Under the pieces are notes generated by a model. That model ran no database searches. It was given only the letters and a program-made list of their open reading frames with translations, and was not told the DNA's origin. From the NCBI GenBank assembly GCA_963817855.1, contig CAWFQA010000004.1, positions 1 to 64,000 of the forward strand: a DNA stretch of 64,000 nucleotides, read 5' to 3'. Numbering within the stretch: position 1 is the first letter of the stretch; every line of letters begins with the position of its first letter. Position numbers and translations under genes: made by a program. Source of the DNA: JAKAAZ01 sp963817855 (lineage in GTDB: Bacteria; Acidobacteriota; Terriglobia; Terriglobales; Acidobacteriaceae). Below, piece by piece: positions 1 through 10,268 of the stretch.

Positions 1-1195
1 TCTTTCGATCCGCCGCCGCGTCCGCCGTGGGTCGCCAATGTGGTCCGCAACACTGTCCCACTGTCGAGCTCAAGATCGTCACTGCGCGACAGAACCACGG
101 TCGCCGGTGCGGAAGCATCTTCTGGCTTCCATCCCAGAATCGCAACCGTCTGCTTTGACTGCGCTGCAATTTTGCTGGCCAGCATTTTTGCGTAGGAGGC
201 ATCGCCCTGGTCTGCAGCCGTTAGTTGCAACTGAATCAGTCGCAGGCCATCTTTGATGGGCGTTTGCGCGATCAGTTCCGTCGCGTGATACTGCGCCAAC
301 TCATTGTTCAGCTTGAGCGTGTGTTTTGCGGACTGTTTCGCTTCCGTCTGCAGGCGCTGGATGGCCTGCGGAACCTCTAACTTAAATCCCACGGAAAGCT
401 GTCGCGCCGCCTCGGTCAGGCGGTTAAAATCGTTGCGAGCCGCCCGCGCTGCACGCAATCCGCAGACAAATTCCACTCGCAGCCCCTGCTTCACTTTTTC
501 CCAGTCCCGCAGTGCAATCCGCCGATTTGTCCTGTCGAGCGAACATGGGTTCCCCCGCAGGCATTGCGATCGAAGTCCGCAATGGTGATGATGCGCAGGT
601 CACCCTGGCGCGGTGGCAGCTTGCGCAACTCGCCCGCAGCCAGCAGGCTTTCCGCGTGTTCGCGCGGCACAACACTCATCGTGACCGGTCGATCTTCCGC
701 GATGATTTGGTTGGCTCGGTCTTCGACCTGCCCCAGCGTGCTCGCCGTCAACCTGTCGACATCGAGATCAATCGTTGAACTGACCTCGCCCAGATGGAAA
801 GAAACCGTTCGCGCTCCGCAAACCTCAATGAACGCTGCCGACAGCAGGTGCTGGCCGGAATGTTGCTGCATATGATCGAGTCGCCGGGTCGCATGGACAC
901 TACCGCGTACAGGGGTGCCGGCGATCAACGGCTTCAATGTGTGGTGCCATACTTCGCCCTGCTCGTCCTCTTCCACGTCGACAATCTCGGCGGTCAATTC
1001 CGCTCCGCTGCGAGAGGTGGCGATCAATGTTCCCGTGTCATACGGCTGGCCGCCGCCGGTGGGATAAAACGCCGAACGATCCAGCGCAACGCGCCACAGT
1101 GATTGTCCGCTGGCGCGCGAAACTTCCTGGATGTCCGTGACCACGGCGTCGAAATTCGTCAGAAATGAGTCAGTGGAGTAGAGGCGTTCCGTCAT
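1..1195 (-). pseudogene. AlaX/AlaRS-type alanyl-tRNA editing protein, frameshifted, runs off left edge
   Basis: Editing domain that would hydrolyse mischarged tRNA-Ala in the cytoplasm. The first frame (491-1195, 234 aa) carries the zinc-site motif HSGQH (H112/H116) and CGGTH (C213/H217), typical of AlaX and of the AlaRS editing domain. It then stops at 491. The next frame, read from about 512 down to 1 without a stop, continues exactly as the family should: LRDWEKVKQGLRVEFVCG, a helical stretch, and a DHHA1-like glycine-rich end (THGGRGGGSK). A single missing base near 511-513 explains the break. It may be a real pseudogene or a sequence error; neighbouring genes show the same type of damage. 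The gene continues beyond position 1. Confidence 0.85.
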
Positions 1196-1219
1196 GATCT
1201 CCTGGATATGTCGCCGCGA

Positions 1220-1424
1220 TTATTGCGGCATGATGATGCCGCCGATGCGCGTGCGTCGGGGCATCACCACACCGCGATGATCAACTTCGCGATCTTCTTC
1301 CTGTTGTTTTGCTGCAGCGGGTTCCGTCGGCTCGGCTGCTGCTTTTCCATTGGCGCGCCGCATGCGGGGCACCGCGAATCCGGCTGTATCATCCCGCCAC
1401 TTCCCTTGTACGTCGAAATTTCAT
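1220..1424 (-). pseudogene. possible small ORF (about 67 aa) with a frameshift near its start
   Basis: No continuous frame exists, but skipping one base near 1412-1418 joins an ATG at 1424 (MKF...) to an open stretch reading DVQGKWRDDTAGFAVPRMRR and ending in RIGGIIMPQ before TAA at 1220. It would lie 24 bases upstream of the AlaX-like start on the same strand. The composition (charged, alanine-rich middle, no long low-complexity run) is plausible for a small basic protein, but I recognise no family. It is proposed mainly because all three recognisable genes around it carry comparable indels. It could equally be non-coding. Confidence 0.25.
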
Positions 1425-1446
1425 CGTCGCCGATTAGACTAGGAGT

Positions 1447-2382
1447 ATGCCACCTCGTCAGCGCGGCTGTCCGCGGATCCTCGCCTGCGATCTTGATGGA
1501 ACGTTGCTCAACGGGAAAGGAATTCTGACCGAAGCGACCGCCGCAGCCTTGCGCAAAGCTGTCGCCAGCGGGGTTGAGGTTGTTTTCGCCACGGGTCGTC
1601 GCCATAGTTTTGCGTGGACGATGCTGGCTCCGCTCGGTTAATCCGGAAACAGTTCTCATCAGTTCCAACGGCGCGATCACCCGCACGTTCGGTGGGCGCC
1701 CGATCAATCGCACCGGCTTGCCGGTCGCAACCGCGCTGCAGCTCTGCCGTCAGTTGAATGACTTTCGCAATTCGCTGGTCTTCACGTTTGATCGCGCCGG
1801 CCCCGGCGCACTGGTGGTGGAAAATATCGCAGCCTTGCACGCGCGGCTGTCGCGCTGGGTGGAAGCGAACCTGCATGAATTGGAGGCAGTGCTGCCGCTG
1901 GAGCGTGCTTTCGCCGACGGCGAAGAGCCCATACAGGCCATGATTTGCGGGTCCCTCGGCGCGATGAGTGACGGGCTTGCGGTGCTGCAAGCCGCGCGAC
2001 CGAGCCGGCGGAGAATCTGCGGAAGATCATTTCTATTCACCGCACGGAATATCCTGCCCGCGACTTGTCCATCGTGGACCTGATGCCGCATGGCTGCTCC
2101 AAAGGCAGCGCATTGGCGAGACTGGCGGCGGACCGCGGCATCGACGCTGCGGAAATTGTCGCCATCGGCGACAATATGAATGATGCCGAAATGCTGGCCT
2201 ACGCTGGTCGTGCGGTGGTGATGGAAAACTCGCCGGCGGAGTTGCTGGATATGGCCGCGGCGAATGGATGGAGTATCGCGGGCAGCAACGAGTTTGATGG
2301 CGCGGCCCAGGCGATTCTGCGTATGCTGAATGAAGACTCGCGCGCGGACCGGGAAAACACGGCCCCGGCGCTGGCCGACTGA
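1447..2382 (+). pseudogene. Cof-type HAD-superfamily phosphatase, two frameshifts
   Basis: Haloacid-dehalogenase phosphatase of the Cof/YidA type, which would dephosphorylate small cytoplasmic metabolites. The pieces lie in three frames. 1447-1641 holds the nucleophile motif DLDGTLL (D15/D17) and VVFATGRRHSFAW. From about 1637 the second frame continues NPETVLISSNGAITRTFGGRPI and the cap domain. From about 1999 the third frame gives TEPAENLRKIISIHRTEYPA, the lysine-containing segment HGCSKGSALARLA and the Mg-binding loop GDNMNDAEML. The first shift (around 1633-1639) needs one extra or two missing bases; the second (around 1997-1999) needs one missing base. All catalytic motifs survive, so a sequencing artefact or very recent decay fits best. 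Confidence 0.82.
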
Positions 2383-2407
2383 TGTGTTGAAGTCTCATGG
2401 AATGCGG

Positions 2408-3159
2408 ATGAAAACCTATCGCAAACTCGCGCTGTATGTCGATTTGCGGCCATTATCGGGTCTGCCGCCGCCGCGCGTGCTGCGGAGCGCGTGACACTGC
2501 GCAATGGATCGGCTCTGATCTGCGATCATCAGAAAAATCTGGATGGGCAGGTCCGGCTGTATTTGGCATCCTCGGACCAGAACTATCTCGATGTAGCAGC
2601 CGCGGACATTGTTTCCGTAGAAAACGTTCGCGCGGAAGATGCCGTTGAGCCGAGCACGGCGCAGCAGGCACCTGCATTGTCCCAGGCGCAATCCGCTGCT
2701 CCCACAGACATTCCCGCGCTGCTGCGGCAGGCGGGAGCGCAACATCACCTAGATCCTGATTTGCTGGCCAGCGTTATGCACGCGGAAAGCGACGGCCGAA
2801 TCCAGGCGGTGTCTCCTGTTGGCGCACGCGGTTTGATGCAGTTGATGCCGGCCACCGCGAAAGGCCTGGGTGTCCGCGACAGTTTCGCCGCGGAGCAAAA
2901 TATCGCGGGCGGAACAGCATATCTCGACGCGCTGCTAATGTATTACCACGAGGACATAGCGCTCGCCCTGGCCGCCTATAATGCAGGCCCGGCAGCCGTA
3001 GACCGCTATCACGGCATCCCACCTTATGCGGAAACCCGTCGCTACGTGGCACGTGTGATCCATGATTTCAATCAGAGGAAGCTGCGGGAAGCGCGACAGC
3101 GATCCGACCACACAGCGTGGGTTTCGATAGCTGCAATCGCCACCACGCCGGCAAAGTAA
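2408..3159 (+). CDS. SLT-family lytic murein transglycosylase (frameshift in signal peptide)
   Basis: Exported peptidoglycan-cleaving enzyme. The continuous frame from 2491 (GTG) holds an N-terminal region starting VTLRNGSALICDHQ, a Q/A-rich linker and a soluble lytic transglycosylase domain with catalytic Glu in HAESDGRIQAVSPVGARG, then GLMQLMPATA and AAYNAGP. Upstream, ATG at 2408 encodes MKTYRKLALYVD, and after one missing base at 2444-2445 the frame continues AAIIGSAAAARAAERVTLRNG, a good Sec signal peptide joined to the mature protein. The intact product would be about 250 aa. The gene sits 25 bases after the HAD gene and 30 before the flippase gene, so it may be co-transcribed with them. 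Confidence 0.85.
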
Positions 3160-3189
3160 GTTCCGACAAGGAAACCTGAAAAGACCTGA

Positions 3190-4278
3190 ATGAAACGACA
3201 TCGATGGCTTGTTATGGGAGGAATCTTTGCCCTCCTGGTGATTCTCGTCTACGTCCAATTCCGGACGTTGAAGAGATTTGACTGGTCCACGCTGACCCAA
3301 ACCGTCGATTCCATTCGTTGGTCGCGGCTGGTGCTGGCGATCCTGCTGACTTATGGCGCGTACATTACCCGCGCGTTTCGCTGGAGCGTGTTTCTACGTC
3401 CCACCAAGCCGGCGACTCCCGCGCAGATGGTCCCAGCACAATTCATCGGCTTTACTTCTGTTGCCATTCTCGGTCGGCTCGGAGAATTCGTTCGACCGTA
3501 CCTTGTCGCACGGCGGCAGCAAGTAACCTTCACCTCGCAGCTGGCGATCTACGCTGTCGAACGCGTGTTCGATCTGCTGGCCGCTGCGGGCATCATCGCG
3601 GTCACGCTTTCCATCAGCCCGTCGGTTCAGAATCTTCCATATCATCAAGAGTTTCGCCGCGCCGGGTACTTCGGCATCGCAGCCGCGTTGGTTTTGGCGT
3701 TAATCGCCGTGGCGATTCGCATTTCCGGGCAAAAAATGGCCGATCTTGCCAGCCGCTCGCTCGGCGTGATTTCGCAGAAGTTCGCCCACGGAGTTCACGA
3801 AAAAATTCTCGCCTTTAGTCACGGACTGGATGCCATTGCCGGGTGGGGAGCATTGCTGGAAGCCCTTCTTTATTCATTCCTGACGTGGGGCTTGATCGCC
3901 CTGGCCTACGTGGTTATCGTGCACTCCTTTGCCGTTCCTGAACTGGCCGCCATTCCGGCAGCACAAACCATTCTGCTGATGGCGGGCAGCTTATTCGGCT
4001 CCTTTGCGCAACTGCCGGCCATTGGGGGCGGCTCCCAGGTGGCCATCATTTACGTGCTGACCAGCGTGCTGCATGTTGGGCCGGAGGAAGCGACAGCGTG
4101 CGCATTGACGCTCTACATCGTAACATTCCTCTCGGTGATTCCGGCAGGGCTGGCCTTTGCCCGAGTCGAGCAGGTTTCGCTGCGGAATGTCGCCCGAGAG
4201 TCGGAGATGGAAGAAGAAGAGTCGGAAGCTTCCAGCCAGGGTCCAGATGACCCGCAACAGGTGCACTCGTTGCCGTAA
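3190..4278 (+). CDS. LPG synthase TM-region / UPF0104-type flippase-like membrane protein
   Basis: Integral membrane protein of 362 aa with about eight hydrophobic segments. It belongs to the lysylphosphatidylglycerol synthase transmembrane superfamily (AglD/MprF N-terminal type), whose members move or modify lipid-linked molecules; the substrate here is unknown. Family-like features are RAFRWSVFLRP near residue 65, QFIGFTSVAILGRLGEFVRPY near 85-105 and the conserved glycine-rich segment LFGSFAQLPAIGGGSQVA near 265-282. The C-terminal tail is acidic and soluble (MEEEESEASS). The start follows the transglycosylase stop by 30 bases. The absence of a soluble GNAT-like domain argues against a full MprF. 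Confidence 0.8.
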   Translation: MKRHRWLVMGGIFALLVILVYVQFRTLKRFDWSTLTQTVDSIRWSRLVLAILLTYGAYITRAFRWSVFLRPTKPATPAQMVPAQFIGFTSVAILGRLGEFVRPYLVARRQQVTFTSQLAIYAVERVFDLLAAAGIIAVTLSISPSVQNLPYHQEFRRAGYFGIAAALVLALIAVAIRISGQKMADLASRSLGVISQKFAHGVHEKILAFSHGLDAIAGWGALLEALLYSFLTWGLIALAYVVIVHSFAVPELAAIPAAQTILLMAGSLFGSFAQLPAIGGGSQVAIIYVLTSVLHVGPEEATACALTLYIVTFLSVIPAGLAFARVEQVSLRNVARESEMEEEESEASSQGPDDPQQVHSLP

Positions 4279-4357
4279 ACAGGCCGGGCCCAAGCCATCG
4301 CAACCCCAAACAATAGGATTTTCCAGCGTTTGGAGGCCTTGCACCGAAAACTGCGAC

Positions 4358-4363
4358 TATAAT
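4358..4363 (+). promoter_or_regulatory. candidate -10 box (TATAAT) upstream of the FTR1 gene
   Basis: A perfect TATAAT lies here, about 30 bases before the ATG at 4395, and it overlaps the alternative ATG at 4362. No convincing -35 hexamer is seen 16-18 bases upstream, so it may be a chance match. If real, transcription would start near 4370 and exclude the 4362 start. Confidence 0.3.
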
Positions 4364-4394
4364 GGTCCTAGATAGGGAACGAAGTGTAACTTCC

Positions 4395-5360
4395 ATGCTT
4401 TCAGACACGACTGTACGGTCGCACCCGGCAAAAAATCGCTTTTTTCCGATAGCTTTGGCTGTAGGCGCTTGCCTGTTGCTGGGCGTGGCGGTTTGGCAGA
4501 CCATCGCATCTGCCGGCGTCGATGATACATCCGCTCTGGGTCGCGGCTCCCTCGCACAAGTTGTAGATATCGCCATCCTTGTGTTTCGTGAGGGGTTGGA
4601 GTGCATTCTCGTGCTCTCCGCCATTACCGCCAGCCTGATGAAGTCGGAGGATGCCTATTGGCGTCCCGTCGCCGCCGGCGTCAGCGTCGGTGTGGTTGCG
4701 ACACTGGTTACTTGGTTTGTTGCTGTCGGTATCATTGACGACCTGGCGCAGAACGTAAATGCACTCTATCTCCAGGCGGCCACGGGTTTGCTGGCGATTA
4801 TCGTGCTTCTGATCGTAATGAACTGGTTCTTTCACAAGCTCTACTGGACTGGCTGGATTTCGCTGCACAATAAGCGCAAACACGACCTGCTCAAGGGCGC
4901 GACTGAGGAGAATACCTCAGTGCGCAGGGTCTTCTTCGGTATGGCATTACTGGGATTCACCTCGTTCTATCGCGAGGGAGTGGAAGTGGTGTTGTTCCTG
5001 CAAAGCTATCGCCTGCGACTCGGTGGTCAACCGGTTTTGTATGGAGTCATTCTGGGGCTGATCTTCACCAGCATCGTGGCCGGACTCACGTTTCTGGCCC
5101 ATCGTAAGCTGCCCTACAAAAAGATGCTGGTGTTTACCGGAATCATGCTGGGAGGCGTGCTCTTGGTCATGGTCGGAGAGCAGGCGCAGGAAATGCAATT
5201 GGCGCACTGGCTGCCGACTACGCCCATTCCCTGGCTTGCGAATGTCATTCCGGGCTGGATGGGACTTTGGTTCTCCATCTTTCCGACAGTCGAGACATTA
5301 GCCGCCCAGGCAATCGCAGGCGTCGCCGTTATCGGCTCCTACTTCATGGCGCAGCGCTAG
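4395..5360 (+). CDS. FTR1-family iron permease
   Basis: Inner-membrane high-affinity iron transporter of 321 aa. After an N-terminal hydrophobic segment (residues 17-40) it shows the two hallmark REXXE iron-binding motifs, FREGLE (65-69) and YREGVE (193-197), each in a transmembrane helix, among about seven helices. The usual partners (EfeO/EfeB, a multicopper oxidase, periplasmic P19) are not next to it. An ATG at 4362 would add 11 residues but overlaps a TATAAT-like box, so 4395 is preferred; a weak GGAACGAAG precedes it. The frataxin-like gene at 29.8 kb is the only other iron-related gene in the window. Confidence 0.9.
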   Translation: MLSDTTVRSHPAKNRFFPIALAVGACLLLGVAVWQTIASAGVDDTSALGRGSLAQVVDIAILVFREGLECILVLSAITASLMKSEDAYWRPVAAGVSVGVVATLVTWFVAVGIIDDLAQNVNALYLQAATGLLAIIVLLIVMNWFFHKLYWTGWISLHNKRKHDLLKGATEENTSVRRVFFGMALLGFTSFYREGVEVVLFLQSYRLRLGGQPVLYGVILGLIFTSIVAGLTFLAHRKLPYKKMLVFTGIMLGGVLLVMVGEQAQEMQLAHWLPTTPIPWLANVIPGWMGLWFSIFPTVETLAAQAIAGVAVIGSYFMAQR

Positions 5361-5416
5361 CGGATTCGGCGCCTCAGCCTATAGCAGTTCTCCAGTTGGT
5401 AGTTAAAAAGGGCTGG

Positions 5417-5457
5417 TCTTTCTGAGGTCGCCGCAGCGCGACCTCGTTCAGAATGAC
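5417..5457. repeat. hairpin related to the dispersed GTCATTCTGAG/CTCAGAATGAC repeat
   Basis: A short stem, TCTGAGGTCGC at 5421 pairing with GCGACCTCGTTCAGA at 5438, ends in TTCAGAATGAC. The ends resemble those of the longer repeats at 8119-8208 and 49945-50052. It lies between the convergent FTR1 and rseP genes and could also act as a bidirectional terminator, although no clear T-run follows the stem. Confidence 0.6.
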
Positions 5458-5495
5458 TCACATTTGATCCGACTACGGCAATAATGTCAGTCCAC

Positions 5496-6896
5496 TTACA
5501 GCTTTAGTCGCGCGATGCTAGGAATCTTCGATAGATCGTTGAACAGCACAAAGACCATCAAGAGAATAAGGAAGACGAACGCGGTTTGATACACGCGTTC
5601 TTTCAGCGTCTCATTCATGTCGCGGCGCATCACGGATTCAATTAGCAGGAACAGGATCATTCCGCCATCCAGAATAGGAATCGGAAGCAAATTCAAAATG
5701 CCCAGTTGCACGCTGATGAATGCCGTCCAAGCCAACATGGGCGACCATCCCGGCATAGCCACCACATAACCTGTCTGACGCGCAATACCGACCGGGCCAC
5801 TCAGCGTCTTGGCCGACATCTGGTGGGTCACCAAGCGGCGCAGCACTTCCATTAGCATGGTCGATTCATTCACGCACTCCTTCACGGCTTTGGAGAAGGC
5901 CTGCGAAAATGAAATCCGTTCGACATGAGACGGCGGCGCCTGCGTCCTGAATCCGATTTCGTACTGAGGCTGTCCATCCGGACCGGTGGTTTTCTCTGGA
6001 GTCACGGTCACCGTGGTTGGAGTTGCATTGCGCAGGATGGAAAGCGTGACCGGCTTATTGCCGTTTTTTTGCAGATACAGGATCATCGACGGCAGCGAAT
6101 GCAATTGAATCCCGTCCACCGACACAATTTTATCTCCAACCTTCAGGCCGGCCTTGGCCCCCGGAAACGCAGGGTCGACCATGGTGACCATTATGGGGGA
6201 GTTCTGCTGAACGGGAGTCAGTCCCACATCGCCCAGGCTGAAGTTGTCCGGATCGGAAGGCGATTTCAGAAACAGCGATGTTTCCTTCTGCGCGCCATCC
6301 GGCTGCTGCATCTCGATGGAGACGGAATGGTTGAGGTTGAGTGCCGCGTGTTCAAATATCTGTTCCCAACTGGGATTCTGGACAGTGTCGAAACGAAGGA
6401 TGCGATCGCCGTGCTGCAACCCAGCTTTAGCGGCCACGGAGTTTGGCACGATGTAGTCGATGACGGCCGGATTGCTCAGATAGTTCGCAACCTCGTTGTG
6501 GCCGATGTACACCGCGGTCATCAAAAGGATGGCCAACAGAAAGTTAGCGGCCGGACCGGCGCAGGCAATCAGGATGCGCTGCCAGCGGGGTTTTGAAGTC
6601 AAGTCGCCGGAGTCGCGCGGCGCTATGTCTGATGTGCTCGCGGTGTTCAAGGGCATGGTCCCATCGCCGCCCAGCTCGCCGGCCATTTTCACATAGCCGC
6701 CCAGCGGCCACAGGCTGATTCGGTAGTCGGTATCGCCGCGGCGAAAGCCAAACAGGCGCGTGCCAAATCCGATAGAGAAAGTCTCGACGCGCACGCCGAA
6801 GAGCTTCGCCACAGCGAAGTGGCCGAACTCGTGCACCAGCACCAGCACACCGAGGACAACAAGCATGGAAACCGTACTTATAAGGGCAAATGACAT
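5496..6896 (-). CDS. rseP: RIP metalloprotease RseP (site-2 protease)
   Basis: Intramembrane zinc protease of 466 aa that cleaves membrane-bound anti-sigma factors or signal-peptide remnants. The zinc-binding HEFGH (22-26) lies in the first transmembrane helix. Two PDZ-like regions follow in the middle (around 135-310; IVPNSVAAKAGLQHGD and VDPAFPGAKAGLKVGD). The third zinc-ligand motif NLLPIPILDGG is at 402-412, with a final helix after it. It is the last gene of uppS-cdsA-dxr-rseP, 29 bases after dxr, a classic order. The first-ranked target is not visible; the ECF anti-sigma at 52 kb has no membrane segment and is an unlikely substrate. Confidence 0.97.
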   Translation of the reverse strand: MSFALISTVSMLVVLGVLVLVHEFGHFAVAKLFGVRVETFSIGFGTRLFGFRRGDTDYRISLWPLGGYVKMAGELGGDGTMPLNTASTSDIAPRDSGDLTSKPRWQRILIACAGPAANFLLAILLMTAVYIGHNEVANYLSNPAVIDYIVPNSVAAKAGLQHGDRILRFDTVQNPSWEQIFEHAALNLNHSVSIEMQQPDGAQKETSLFLKSPSDPDNFSLGDVGLTPVQQNSPIMVTMVDPAFPGAKAGLKVGDKIVSVDGIQLHSLPSMILYLQKNGNKPVTLSILRNATPTTVTVTPEKTTGPDGQPQYEIGFRTQAPPSHVERISFSQAFSKAVKECVNESTMLMEVLRRLVTHQMSAKTLSGPVGIARQTGYVVAMPGWSPMLAWTAFISVQLGILNLLPIPILDGGMILFLLIESVMRRDMNETLKERVYQTAFVFLILLMVFVLFNDLSKIPSIARLKL

Positions 6897-6925
6897 GCTG
6901 GTTTGGGGATATCCGTTCTCTGGTT

Positions 6926-8095
6926 TTACGCTCTCTGGTCCTTCGCGAGCAACTCGCGGGCGGTGACCCGTGCCCGTTCATCTGCATCCAGCACTTCCGC
7001 GATGGTGGCGGGATGTCGGCGCGGCGTTTGCTGCAGCACGTCTCCAATTGTACGCGGTATGGCCAGAAAGGGGATGCGTCTTGCCAGGAACGCCTCCACT
7101 GCGATTTCATCCGCCGCATTCAGTGCAATGCAGTGCTCGCCGCCCATCTCCGCCGCTTCATACGCCAGCCGCAGACAAGGGAAGCGCTCCAGGTCTGGCG
7201 GGGAAAAATCAAGCCCTGCCAGGCTGCGCATATCAAAGGTCAAATCGGACGGAATGCGCTCGGGATAGGTCAATGCATACAGGATCGGCAGCCGCATATC
7301 CGTCACCGAAAGCTGGGCCAGAATGCTGCCGTCGACAAACTCCACCAGCGAGTGAATCGTCGATTGCGGATGCACGGTCACACGCACGGCGCTCGGCGGC
7401 AGATTGAATAAGCGGCAGGCCTCAATGATCTCCAGACCCTTGTTCAACATGGTGGCGGAGTCGATGGTAATGCGCTGGCCCATCACCCACGTGGGATGAC
7501 GCAACGCCTGCTCGACGGTGATGCCGGTAAATTCTGCCATCGGCGTAGTCCGAAACGGTCCGCCGGAGGCTGTAAGCCAGATGGCGCGCACTTCCTGCGG
7601 TACACCGCCGCGCATGCACTGGTGGATGGCATTGTGTTCGCTGTCGATGGGCAGAATCATCACCTTGCGGCGACGCGCCTCTTCGATAAGAATTTCGCCC
7701 GCCGCTACCAGGCATTCTTTATTCGCGACGCCGACGGTTTTGCCGGCGTGAATCGCGGCGTAGGTCGCTTCCAGGCCTGCCACTCCCACAATGGCGCTCA
7801 CCACAAAGTCGGCCTCCGGCAAGCTGGCCGCGCGAACAGTGCCGGCCGAACCATAGACAACTTCTATGCCGGAAACGCCTGCGGCTCGAAGTCGTTGCCG
7901 CAAGCTCGCCGCGAGCCTTTCGTCGGCGACCGAAACCACTTCGGGTCGCCAGCGCTGGCACTGCTCAAAGACGGTATCCAAATTGCGGCCCGCGGCCAGG
8001 CTGACAACAGTGAATCGCTCCGGATAGCTTTCGACGATGCGCAGCGTGCTTTGGCCGATGCTGCCTGTAGAACCGAGAATTGCAAGTTTTTTCAA
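6926..8095 (-). CDS. dxr: 1-deoxy-D-xylulose-5-phosphate reductoisomerase
   Basis: NADPH-dependent enzyme of the MEP isoprenoid pathway, converting DXP to MEP in the cytoplasm; 389 aa, normal length. It has the N-terminal nucleotide-binding loop LGSTGSIGQSTL, the NKECLVAAG segment, the metal-site region PIDSEHNAI and the active-site loop LTASGGPFRTTP. The start codon is TTG (8093-8095), with AGGAT about six bases upstream. An inverted repeat sits between this gene and cdsA upstream. Isoprenoid precursors made here feed the UppS reaction encoded in the same operon. Confidence 0.98.
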   Translation of the reverse strand: MKKLAILGSTGSIGQSTLRIVESYPERFTVVSLAAGRNLDTVFEQCQRWRPEVVSVADERLAASLRQRLRAAGVSGIEVVYGSAGTVRAASLPEADFVVSAIVGVAGLEATYAAIHAGKTVGVANKECLVAAGEILIEEARRRKVMILPIDSEHNAIHQCMRGGVPQEVRAIWLTASGGPFRTTPMAEFTGITVEQALRHPTWVMGQRITIDSATMLNKGLEIIEACRLFNLPPSAVRVTVHPQSTIHSLVEFVDGSILAQLSVTDMRLPILYALTYPERIPSDLTFDMRSLAGLDFSPPDLERFPCLRLAYEAAEMGGEHCIALNAADEIAVEAFLARRIPFLAIPRTIGDVLQQTPRRHPATIAEVLDADERARVTARELLAKDQRA

Positions 8096-8118
8096 GGAAT
8101 ATCCTGACGATTCAGCTT

Positions 8119-8208
8119 GTCATTCTGAGCGCAGCGAAAAATCCAGAGGAGCATAGCTTCACTGATCCCGCGAATATTCTCTGGATTCTTTATTCTGCTC
8201 AGAATGAC
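8119..8208. repeat. REP-like inverted repeat inside the cdsA-dxr intergenic space
   Basis: A 90-base imperfect hairpin. The ends are an exact 12-base inverted repeat, GTCATTCTGAGC at 8119 and GCTCAGAATGAC at 8197, with a second stem AATCCAGAG / CTCTGGATT inside. A longer relative lies at 49945-50052 and a short one at 5417-5457. It is located between two co-oriented operon genes, so it would be transcribed and could affect mRNA stability or gene balance. Confidence 0.8.
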
Positions 8209-8246
8209 TCTCTCTGTGCTGCATTGGCGCTGCCAAATCGCTCGCC

Positions 8247-9071
8247 TCAATACGCCTGTCGCAGCAGCAGCGCATACCACAACACTGGTAGCGCCAGCAG
8301 CAGGGCGTCAATGCGATCGAGCACGCCGCCGTGTCCCGGCAGCAACGTTCCAGAATCCTTCACGCCTGCACCCCGTTTGATTGCCGACTCCAGCAGATCC
8401 CCGATCTGTGCTGCCACATTCAACAAGATTGCCATGCCGGTCCAATACCACCATGGTTGAGCATAGAACAACAGGTCGATGCCGTGGCGATTGAGGTGGC
8501 CCCCAAGGCAGACGATGCCCAGGCCAGCGGCGATGCTGCCGACAGCCGATCCCGCCGCGCCCTCCCAGGTTTTCTTCGGGCTGAGCTTCGGCGCCATGGG
8601 GTGCCGGCCCATGGATCGCCCGACGTAGAGCGCCACAATGTCGCCGGCCCACACCACGATCAGCAGGAACAGCAGCAAGGAAGCGCCGTTTTCCTGCACT
8701 GTCAACAGGGGTGCAAACAACAGCGGCAGCGCTATATATATCAGGCCAAAGAATCCGGCAGCCGCGTCGGGCAAAATGCGTTCCAAAGGCGAACGCAGCG
8801 AGCAAATGCCGAGCAGCGTCAACGCGGAGATTCCCACGGCTGTCAGCAATAACGGCGGCGTCCAATACGCTACGGCAAACAAGGCTGCGCACCAGGCCAA
8901 GACAAGCCAACGCGGAACCCGCGCCCCGGATGCGTCGGCCAAAACCAGGTACTCCTGGAGTGCCAGCTCCGCGACCACCCAGGCGGCTAGCATCTGCAGC
9001 CACAACGGCCCCCATAGGATCAGCGCCAGCACCAGCGGAATCAAAATGACCGCCGTAAGGATACGTTTCAT
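8247..9071 (-). CDS. cdsA: phosphatidate cytidylyltransferase
   Basis: Membrane enzyme making CDP-diacylglycerol from phosphatidic acid and CTP for phospholipid synthesis. 274 aa with about seven hydrophobic segments and the C-terminal CDP-DAG synthase signature SAIKRGAGVKDSGTLLPGHG followed by GVLDR. The start at 9071 (MKRILTAVILIPLVLAL) is chosen because GAAAGAGAA lies about ten bases upstream; the frame stays open 17 codons further but has no better start. It lies between uppS and dxr. The 9072-9260 stretch upstream contains no gene that I can see. Confidence 0.96.
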   Translation of the reverse strand: MKRILTAVILIPLVLALILWGPLWLQMLAAWVVAELALQEYLVLADASGARVPRWLVLAWCAALFAVAYWTPPLLLTAVGISALTLLGICSLRSPLERILPDAAAGFFGLIYIALPLLFAPLLTVQENGASLLLFLLIVVWAGDIVALYVGRSMGRHPMAPKLSPKKTWEGAAGSAVGSIAAGLGIVCLGGHLNRHGIDLLFYAQPWWYWTGMAILLNVAAQIGDLLESAIKRGAGVKDSGTLLPGHGGVLDRIDALLLALPVLWYALLLRQAY

Positions 9072-9260
9072 CAGATCGAGTTCTCTTTCAAGCTGCCGCG
9101 TGTCCGCACAGCGGCCGACCATTGCGTTGGGATCGATTGGGTCTGTGGATCATTATCGTATGAATGGAGAAACGGCGCAGAGGTTTTCAGCGTATCGTTC
9201 TATGGGATCTAGCATGCGCGTGGATGGTTCCTGATTTGACGGCGACAAAGTGAAGACGCC

Positions 9261-10112
<852 letters not shown>

Positions 10113-10268
10113 CGAGAGATACCTCAACTTGCTTCGACCGTAGCATAGTGCGAAGAGGGGTCGCAAATTGGATGCTGGTACGCCTGCCGTCGGCCACGGT
10201 TTCGATAAAAGTTATCGTGGCTCTACTGGGTTGGCGGCGTGATCTTAACCCTGCTGGGGGAGCAGGTT

